This document shows, one piece after another, positions 7,990 through 12,319 of a DNA stretch of 12,319 nt (positions are counted from its first letter, which is position 1; each line of letters begins with the position of its first letter). This DNA is from Planctomycetota bacterium (GTDB taxonomy: Bacteria; Planctomycetota; Phycisphaerae; Sedimentisphaerales; SG8-4): the NCBI GenBank assembly GCA_030607345.1, contig JAUWKC010000015.1, positions 1 to 12,319 on the forward strand, in the 5' to 3' direction. The notes under the pieces were generated by a model. That model was not told where the DNA came from. It was given only the letters and a program-made list of their open reading frames with translations, and made no database searches. The translations under genes were made by a program, and so were the position numbers.

Positions 7990-8808
7990 CTACGGTTCTG
8001 CCCTTTGGACTGTATTGGGCGGATAAAGGTCCGACTCGTCTCCGCCTGCGTCCCAATCCCAGTTTCCACCTGGTGCTTCACCCTCCGTAGTCGAAATGTC
8101 ATCACACTTCGGTGTTTCGAAAGTGACTCTTTCCAGCGTATAGACACCGCTTGTGGCGTACTTCCATTCAAAATAGTCGGGCTTATTTGCAGAATCATTG
8201 ACATCATGTACGCCTGTGGCATGCTGGGGCTCCTTAAGGATGCCTGAAGGAACAACGGTCACATCCACATAGAAAAGAACATCGCATGACTGAACGTTTG
8301 CTTTGGCTATGGGATCGGCATCCTTAACAAAAGCATCCAGTACATCAGCAGCGCTGCCCATCCAACAAGTATACCAACCATTCTGGATAAACTCAGCCAA
8401 AGCATAGGGGAAGCAATTTAGTCTGGTGGTTGCATGGGAGCTGCTCTCTCTTTGAGGATAGCCGGTTTCGCCCTCCTGGAACATATAATCCCAGAAGTCG
8501 TCCGCCTCATCTACTAAACCCACGTCATCGTAGTCTTTGCTGAAATGGTAGTGGTCGTAGTCTTCGCCATCGTAATTCCGGCAGTGAGTAGGAATGTGAG
8601 CATTGTTGACCTCAACGCGGTAAATATCGTATTCCTGGTATTTCCCCGCTGAATCTAAGTACGCAAGTGCCCAGTCTTCTCCATAGCTGGCGAACCAGAC
8701 CGAATTGTGATCTCCATCCTCGAAGTCGTCTATGCTGCCAATGGCCGTAGGTAAGCACGGCCAGGCCAAAAAACATAAGGTTATTAGAAATATTAGTATC
8801 TTCGACAT
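7990..8808 (-). CDS. Secreted protein with possible Cys/His papain-like (NlpC/P60- or CHAP-type) core, 272 aa
   Basis: A clear Sec signal peptide (residues 1-24: K, a hydrophobic core ILIFLITLCFLAW, then TAIGS) makes this an exported protein. The mature part is acidic and aromatic. The block LNCFPYALAEF (C132), GWYTCW (144-149), then CDVLFYVD (175-182), HATGV (H196) and EWKYATSGVY (214-223) has the order seen in NlpC/P60/CHAP-like cysteine peptidases or amidases: Cys at a helix start, a 'D-V' strand, His on the next strand, a W-K strand. That likeness is structural intuition, not an alignment. The C-terminus (about 235-272) is a disordered acidic tail. The ATG at 8808 has GGAG 8 bases upstream. 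It is followed by the anchored 401-aa gene. Catalysis is unproven. Confidence 0.75.
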   Translation of the reverse strand: MSKILIFLITLCFLAWPCLPTAIGSIDDFEDGDHNSVWFASYGEDWALAYLDSAGKYQEYDIYRVEVNNAHIPTHCRNYDGEDYDHYHFSKDYDDVGLVDEADDFWDYMFQEGETGYPQRESSSHATTRLNCFPYALAEFIQNGWYTCWMGSAADVLDAFVKDADPIAKANVQSCDVLFYVDVTVVPSGILKEPQHATGVHDVNDSANKPDYFEWKYATSGVYTLERVTFETPKCDDISTTEGEAPGGNWDWDAGGDESDLYPPNTVQRAEP

Positions 8809-9348
8809 GATTTAGTCTCCAGGTATTTGAATTTTTGTTAAGTAATCCTTTTTTAAATCGCACAAACACATTTGATCTCTAAAAGTACTTAGCCGGTTCC
8901 TGTATTTACCAATCATCCGTTAATTCGTCATTTTGTAAACCCCCTTTCTTTGAAAAATGTTATTATTTCGCTGCCTGGGTTTCAGGAGCTACCTCATTTA
9001 AGAAGTATAACCTTAAACACAATCCTGCTTATAGCAATTCCCTTCCGCGAATAGTTGTGCGCATTTCACGTTTAGCTTCATGATTACAGCCCTCCAAAAT
9101 CGAAATAGGGGTTATCAAATTTTGTTGAAACCAGCGTCCGGCTTTGCTGCATTCACCTCCTTTCTGCCGGATGTCAGTACCGTAACTGTATTTTGTTTAC
9201 TCACCTTGAACTTCAAAAACTCATTCCCAATGGCAATCATATGGACGGCGGTGCTGTGGTGGCCTATGTTGAGGGCCAAAGGCCAAGAATTTGAAGAGAT
9301 TATTGTTGGGCGCGTGGTTTTTTGGGCGTTTTTCCGGGGTGCATCGGG
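8809..9348. other. 540-bp intergenic region with a minus-strand ladder of tiny ORFs behind strong Shine-Dalgarno sites
   Basis: No full-length gene. On the minus strand three mini-ORFs precede the secreted-protein gene. The first, at 9084-9152 (22 codons), follows AAAGGAGGTG with a tight 3-base gap. The second, at 9013-9081 (22 codons, MKLNVKCAQLFAEGNCYKQD...), lies behind GGAGGG with an 8-base gap and starts 2 bases after the first one's stop. The third is an ATG at 8931 behind AAAGGGGG (8-base gap) that stops after three codons; the same frame reopens at the ATG at 8916 and runs 34 codons to the TAA at 8812. These may be leader peptides or the debris of a decayed gene. A forward frame from 9080 lacks a ribosome site and is not called. 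A GGCC-AAA-GGCC mini-hairpin lies near 9274-9284. Confidence 0.4.
8817..8820 (-). promoter_or_regulatory. Ribosome binding site of the secreted-protein gene
   Basis: GGAG on the minus strand, 8 bases before the ATG at 8808. It fixes that start, since an in-frame TAA (8812-8814) lies only two codons upstream of the ATG. Confidence 0.7.
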
Positions 9349-9468
9349 TTTTTTTGGAAAAATTGCAAAAATTTAGAAAAAAGTTGGTAACGAATTGGCC
9401 TCAAGTCCAGATATAGTAATGGCAGCGCGGACGATTAGTACCGAATGGAGCACCAGAAGAATTACATT
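9349..9468 (+). repeat. Direct repeat copy B (leader of the ECF sigma gene)
   Basis: Second copy of the 6582-6702 repeat, in the same orientation. It covers the 96 bases upstream of the sigma start and the first eight codons. An in-frame TAG at 9436-9438 rules out an earlier start, so most of the repeat is untranslated leader or promoter. No good Shine-Dalgarno is visible before the ATG. A TATAGT-like box lies at 9412-9417 and TTGGTA at 9384-9389, but their 22-base spacing is not canonical. Confidence 0.88.
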
Positions 9469-10278
9469 GAATTGGTCAGGCAGGCCCAGGACGGCGATAG
9501 CGACAGCCTTGAACGGCTTGCCGAGATGTCGCGGGGGCGGCTGTATGTGTACGTCTACAGGATAGTGCTCCGGCACGATGCCGCGCAGGAGATTGTACAG
9601 GAGAGTATGCTGGCGATGGTAAAGTTTCTTGGAAAGCTGGATGGTGGTGAGGGGTTCTGGCCCTGGCTTCGGGGGATTGCGTCCAACAAAATCCGCGACC
9701 ACCGTGCAGACAAACAACGCCACAAGGCGGTCTCAATGTCGAGTATCAACGAGCCGACAGACCCCGGACAGGGCGAGCAGGGCATCTCCAGGCTGATTGC
9801 AGATGAGGTGCGTGCGCTTGTTCTGGCGGCGATGAGAGAATTGACGCCGGCACAGAGGAAAGTGCTCACGATGCGGTGTTACGAGGAAATGCCGTATTCC
9901 GAGATTGGACAATTGATGGGCCGCAGCGAGTGTGGCGGACGCGGCACAAGCAAGCTTCTGGTGAGCTGCTACTTCGGCTACGACCACTGGCGAAGCAGGG
10001 GCTGTTACGGCAGTTGCGAGAGGATGACAAGGGCAAATAGCACCGAAGGAAGCAACGTCTCATCTGCTTACTGGTCGCTTTGCAGCCTCGATTCTCAGGA
10101 AACCCGGGATTCGCTCAATCTCCGACTGCACGCCGGATACGTTGACGGACACGTCGAAGGCTACACGCCCGGTGAGGTTGTTCCAATGAAAGTCTCAATA
10201 ACCGCCGACGGCACCTGCCCCTATCCCGACGATACAGGACCCGGTGTGTTTTACCTGCCGAGAACGAGCGTGCATTAA
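9445..10278 (+). CDS. ECF-type sigma-70 factor, frameshifted in region 4 and fused to a prepilin-like tail, 277 aa
   Basis: Residues 1-162 are a normal planctomycete-style ECF sigma factor. Region 2 (about 8-90) includes DAAQEIVQESMLAMVKFL and FWPWLRGIASNKIRDH. A short linker follows, then region 4 (about 121-162) with MRELTPAQRKVLTMRCYEEM and YSEIGQLMGRSE. After E162 the reading becomes glycine/cysteine-rich and no longer sigma-like. One base earlier, the neighbouring frame from 9933 gives WRTRHKQASGELLLRLRPLA and ends at TAG 10038-10040, which is what region 4.2's recognition helix and tail should look like. So a one-base deletion near 9931-9932 has broken a ~198-aa sigma gene. The current frame instead continues into a prepilin-like C-terminus. 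The start ATG at 9445 is fixed by TAG 9436-9438. Promoter recognition at -35 is probably lost. Confidence 0.8.
   Translation: MEHQKNYIELVRQAQDGDSDSLERLAEMSRGRLYVYVYRIVLRHDAAQEIVQESMLAMVKFLGKLDGGEGFWPWLRGIASNKIRDHRADKQRHKAVSMSSINEPTDPGQGEQGISRLIADEVRALVLAAMRELTPAQRKVLTMRCYEEMPYSEIGQLMGRSECGGRGTSKLLVSCYFGYDHWRSRGCYGSCERMTRANSTEGSNVSSAYWSLCSLDSQETRDSLNLRLHAGYVDGHVEGYTPGEVVPMKVSITADGTCPYPDDTGPGVFYLPRTSVH
10041..10278 (+). pseudogene. 3' remnant of a prepilin-like (DUF1559 / H-X9-DG style) gene
   Basis: The last ~70 residues of the chimeric frame contain NLRLHAGYVDGHVEGYTPGE and then a PYPDDTGPGVFYLPR ending. This is the style of the C-terminal segment of planctomycete prepilin-type proteins that carry a 'DGHV' motif, as I remember the family. 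The N-terminal methylation/hydrophobic helix that defines such proteins is absent. No separate start or ribosome site is seen, so it looks like a gene tail left by a deletion that joined it to the sigma gene. The exact junction, somewhere between 10041 and about 10110, cannot be set from one sequence. Confidence 0.5.
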
Positions 10279-10592
10279 CATAGCCCGGCGCGCAGCAAAA
10301 CCTCGCACGACGGGTGAGAATAATATACCGGTCAATTCCTGATTTGATACTTCCAAATGCCTTAGCGCCCTCAAACGAACCGCATTTCTGGCCGATAGGA
10401 CGCAATTCGCTGCTAACGCTACGACAGGCCTTGCCGGCGTCAGAACAAATGCACCATTTATCGAGTACAATATAATGAGGAAACAGTTGGAAATTGGCAG
10501 CGTGGTTTTCAAATGGTGATGTGCCTGATTGTTTCTGATTTTATTGTACAAAGATGATTGTAAAGATGATTGTGATGAGGTATAGGGACAAG
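10279..10592. other. Intergenic stretch with a 12-bp tandem duplication
   Basis: No gene is supported. AAAGATGATTGT is repeated head to tail at 10550-10561 and 10562-10573, right before the small coiled-coil gene. ATATAAT occurs near 10470-10476 as a possible -10 box, without a matching -35. A minus-strand frame is open across most of the region but has no motif or ribosome site. Confidence 0.5.
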
Positions 10593-10892
10593 ATGAGTGA
10601 CATGAGACTCACAACTCAACAACGTCTTGAGACCCTGGAACGAGAGACCGTCGTTCTTAGGGAGACGACCAAGATGCTGCACAAGATGCTCAGGCAGCAG
10701 GCGGGGCTGATACATGACTACATCCTGCAGGGGGTGTCGAAGCCGAACGGAGACTCCAATGGTCCGAATGGTCGGCCTGAAGATGCGCTCTATACCTTCG
10801 TTTGCCGGAAGCGTTTTGACAACCTCGAGCGGGAGGTCAGGAATATACACAAGACTCTTGAGAAGCTGAGATTTCGCCTAAAAGCGGGCTGA
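10593..10892 (+). CDS. Small coiled-coil protein of unknown function, 99 aa
   Basis: Not recognised. Two charged helices with heptad-like spacing, about residues 3-45 (RLTTQQRLETLERETVVLRE... onward) and about 72-97 (RFDNLEREVRNIHKTLEKL), are separated by a polar, Gly/Pro/Asn-rich turn (about 48-62). It has no signal peptide or membrane helix, so it is a soluble, probably oligomeric hairpin. The ATG at 10593 is chosen because AGGG lies 5 bases upstream. In-frame ATGs at 10554, 10566 and 10575 would add up to 13 residues encoded by the 12-bp tandem duplication and have poor ribosome sites. It converges on the hydrogenase protease gene with a 19-bp gap and no visible terminator. A structural or regulatory accessory role is all that can be said. 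Confidence 0.6.
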   Translation: MSDMRLTTQQRLETLERETVVLRETTKMLHKMLRQQAGLIHDYILQGVSKPNGDSNGPNGRPEDALYTFVCRKRFDNLEREVRNIHKTLEKLRFRLKAG

Positions 10893-10911
10893 TACCGGTC
10901 GGTTCGCATTC

Positions 10912-11409
10912 TCAGCGCACGTCGTTTTTCTCGGCAAACAATTCGATAAGTTGAGCCGCAATGTGCCGACATGTCTTACTTACAGGCGGTGACATTGATT
11001 GTGCAAGCTCTGTTTGTGCAGGTTGGATTCCGATGAAATAGACCTCTGCGTTCGTTTGTTGCACTATCGTATCGACGAACAAATGCGGGCTGAGTGTGTG
11101 TGTCGATAAAGCGAATGAGCTTAGCTGCTCGGCCCTGAAGAGCTTCACCGCCCCAGGCTGAGCCTGAAAGTCAACAGCATCGATAACGAGAAGGTTTTCC
11201 GGGGCTTTCTTTATTATCGTGCCGATGTAATTCTCCGGCACGGTTCCGGCGTCTATGATTTCGGCATCGATAACAGCGTCAGTCAGTTGTTGGCAAATCA
11301 ACGGCCCGGCTGCGTCGTCGCCTTTCAGAATGTTGCCGATTCCGACGATGACGGTTCTTGAACCGCGAAGTTTGTCGAGCCTGGCCAGTAGCTGTTGGTT
11401 GTCGGCCAT
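10912..11409 (-). CDS. hycI: Hydrogenase maturation protease (HycI-type, peptidase M52), 165 aa
   Basis: The nickel-dependent endopeptidase that trims the C-terminus of the [NiFe]-hydrogenase large subunit once the metal centre is in place, in the cytoplasm. Motifs in order: VIVGIGNILKGDDAAGPL with the acidic Ni ligand at D31/D32; IDAGTVPEN (52-60); VIDAVDF with D77; STHTLSPHLF with H104; IGIQP at 126-130. The PEN and GIQP blocks favour the HycI branch, which serves group 4 (energy-converting) hydrogenases, over HyaD/HybD. Length is usual for the family. The ATG at 11407-11409 lies 6 bp after the ferredoxin gene's stop and has no clear ribosome site, so it is probably translated by coupling. 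It is the last visible gene of the operon. The large-subunit substrate must lie upstream, outside the window. Confidence 0.9.
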   Translation of the reverse strand: MADNQQLLARLDKLRGSRTVIVGIGNILKGDDAAGPLICQQLTDAVIDAEIIDAGTVPENYIGTIIKKAPENLLVIDAVDFQAQPGAVKLFRAEQLSSFALSTHTLSPHLFVDTIVQQTNAEVYFIGIQPAQTELAQSMSPPVSKTCRHIAAQLIELFAEKNDVR

Positions 11410-11415
11410 AGTTTT

Positions 11416-12027
11416 TTACAGCCGGATGTTCAGCTCACATTTGCACTTGGGGCACAGAATTCTCATAAAGTCGCTGGTCCGTGTTTTCTCATCAGGTTTC
11501 GTCACCGGTATGTCCTGGGGTTTTGTGCTCAACGCCCCATCTTTTGCCAATAGCAGCGATGGATTGGTATAGGCCAGCGGGCCGAGTTTTTCATAAAGCC
11601 ACACGAGGTGCTTTTTCGTGCCTATCACGGCGCCGCACTTCTCGCATAGTTGAAGTTCGAACTCAAGTGTTTCGGTCATAGCTTCTCTGTCGAACCCGGC
11701 CAGGTCCCACTGCCTGGACAGTTTGATGCCGGTTTCAGTCGTGCAGTTCTCCTGGCAGTTGCCGCAGAAAATACACGTGTCATAATTGAGCGTGATTCTT
11801 CTTACCGGCGGGTCCGCATCGACGTCGTCCTCCTGTATAAGGCACACGCTGGTGGGGCATGCGTTCACACACGCACCACAACCGATACAAGTGTCCGTAT
11901 CGAATTCGGGCTTGCCTCTGTATCTTTCGGGCACAACACACGGTTCAGCCGGGAACCGAGTGGTAAACCGCGGTGACAGCACCGCAGTAACAGCTTCTTT
12001 CAACTCTCTCAACTTTGGCCAACGCAA
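11416..12027 (-). CDS. 2x[4Fe-4S] ferredoxin-type subunit (NuoI/HycF/MbhN-like) of an energy-converting hydrogenase, 203 aa
   Basis: An electron-carrying peripheral subunit that should pass electrons between a soluble donor and the hydrogenase small subunit. Two cluster motifs are visible: C47xxC50xxC53xxxC57-P (CIGCGACVNACP) and C85xxC88xxC91xxxC95 (CIFCGNCQENC), the second followed by Thr rather than the usual Pro. As in HycF/MbhN, the C-terminal part carries extra cysteine pairs: C128-C131 (CEKCG) and C192/C195/C197 (CPKCKC). These could form a zinc knuckle or another metal site. The N-terminal helix (MRWPKLRELKEAVTAVL) is the typical membrane-proximal anchor. The start is a TTG at 12025-12027, supported by GGGAG (12035-12039) with a 7-base gap. 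It sits 29 bp after mnhG and 6 bp before hycI, so all three are one operon. Confidence 0.87.
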   Translation of the reverse strand: MRWPKLRELKEAVTAVLSPRFTTRFPAEPCVVPERYRGKPEFDTDTCIGCGACVNACPTSVCLIQEDDVDADPPVRRITLNYDTCIFCGNCQENCTTETGIKLSRQWDLAGFDREAMTETLEFELQLCEKCGAVIGTKKHLVWLYEKLGPLAYTNPSLLLAKDGALSTKPQDIPVTKPDEKTRTSDFMRILCPKCKCELNIRL

Positions 12028-12034
12028 TTTCAGA

Positions 12035-12039
12035 CTCCC
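12035..12039 (-). promoter_or_regulatory. Ribosome binding site supporting a TTG start
   Basis: GGGAG on the minus strand, 7 bases ahead of TTG (12025-12027). There is no ATG at a suitable place near the conserved N-terminal helix, so this site decides the unusual start codon of the ferredoxin gene. Confidence 0.7.
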
Positions 12040-12056
12040 GACATCAATGGATTATT

Positions 12057-12319
12057 TCATTCAGTTTTCTTTTCGACTTCTTCTGCGTATTTGTCAACGA
12101 TGCTGTTCTCCCACAGTTTCACGCCGGAAGCGTAAGCGCCTTTGGCGATTGCATGTGCCGCTGTGGGCGAGGTTATCAATATAAAGACGGCGCAGATTAT
12201 TGCTTTTGCGCTTATCGGGCCCCAACCGTGGATGAAAGCAACACCGGTCAGCACCAGGATGGTGCCGAGTGTTACGCATTTTGTCGAGGCCTGCAGGCGG
12301 TTGTAAATGTCGGGAAAAC
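12057..12319 (-). CDS. mnhG: Na+/H+ antiporter subunit MnhG/MrpG, partial (5' end beyond the window)
   Basis: A small membrane subunit of the multi-subunit Mrp cation/proton antiporter. In some group 4 hydrogenases it is part of the ion-pumping module. The frame is open to the window edge and reads FPDIYNRLQASTKCVTLGTI, which matches the family's conserved 'lPDiy.RlHAatKa.TLG' block. A hydrophobic segment (ILVLTGVAFIHGW) follows, then a second (KAIICAVFILITSPTAAHAI), matching the conserved 'lt.PvaaH.iarAAy' block. The hydrophilic C-terminus has about 30 residues. A GTG at 12252-12254 could start a shorter product but would drop the most conserved block, so it is rejected. Its placement directly before a NuoI-like ferredoxin gene and hycI indicates an Mrp-hydrogenase hybrid complex and not a free-standing mnh operon. 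Confidence 0.88.
   Translation of the reverse strand, partial: FPDIYNRLQASTKCVTLGTILVLTGVAFIHGWGPISAKAIICAVFILITSPTAAHAIAKGAYASGVKLWENSIVDKYAEEVEKKTE

Noticed and set aside
9080..9376. Forward 98-codon open frame before repeat copy B
   Set aside because: No ribosome site, runs into the sigma leader repeat, composition does not look protein-like.
6582..9468. Insertion sequence or transposon
   Set aside because: The flanking repeats are direct and long, but no transposase, integrase or terminal inverted repeats were found between them.
10195..10551. Minus-strand 118-codon open frame
   Set aside because: Overlaps the prepilin-like tail on the other strand, no motif and no ribosome site.
1..12319. 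CRISPR array, tRNA or rRNA
   Set aside because: No regularly spaced repeats and no cloverleaf or rRNA-like segments were seen on reading both strands.

Overview
The window looks like chromosomal DNA of a planctomycete, probably of the Phycisphaerae/Sedimentisphaerales type. This is inferred from gene style, not from any search: a BlaI regulator paired with a very long M56 metallopeptidase, an ECF sigma factor joined to a 'VDGHVEG' prepilin-like tail, and intergenic text at the left edge that reads like the 'KTKPI / NKANS / NEPNL' dispersed repeats I associate with these genomes. GC content is moderate and genes lie on both strands. No rRNA, tRNA, CRISPR array, transposase or integrase was seen.

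Layout. 1-325: non-coding, repeat-derived DNA. 326-1441 (-): GT-B fold family 4 glycosyltransferase. 1677-5185 (-): a two-gene operon, BlaI-type repressor then an M56/BlaR1-like sensor protease. The two genes overlap by ATGA, and two near-identical dyad operators lie upstream. 5506-6465 (+): a stand-alone, short type II secretion F (GspF/PilC-like) protein. 6466-9444: a region bracketed by a ~120 bp direct repeat (109 of 112 core columns identical) that carries the upstream leader and first codons of an ECF sigma gene. Between the repeats are two minus-strand genes: a secreted protein with a possible Cys/His papain-like core and a membrane-anchored helical protein. 9445-10278 (+): an ECF sigma factor broken by an apparent one-base deletion in region 4.2 and then running into a prepilin-like C-terminus. 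10593-10892 (+): a small coiled-coil protein. 10912-12319 (-): hydrogenase maturation protease, a 2x[4Fe-4S] ferredoxin subunit and an MnhG/MrpG antiporter subunit, which fits the end of an energy-converting, Mrp-linked (group 4) hydrogenase operon.

How they work together. The BlaI/M56 pair should be a self-contained sensing switch in which proteolysis relieves repression at the double operator. Its unusual feature is a ~680-residue exported sensor in place of a penicillin-binding domain. The right-hand operon would couple ferredoxin oxidation and H2 chemistry to ion pumping. The middle is recombined or decaying accessory DNA: a duplicated sigma leader, a truncated sigma start, and a chimeric sigma/prepilin reading frame. 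It is the most interesting part of the window. No clear new defence or mobile system could be shown; the best candidate for something undescribed is the two-gene secreted/anchored module between the repeats.
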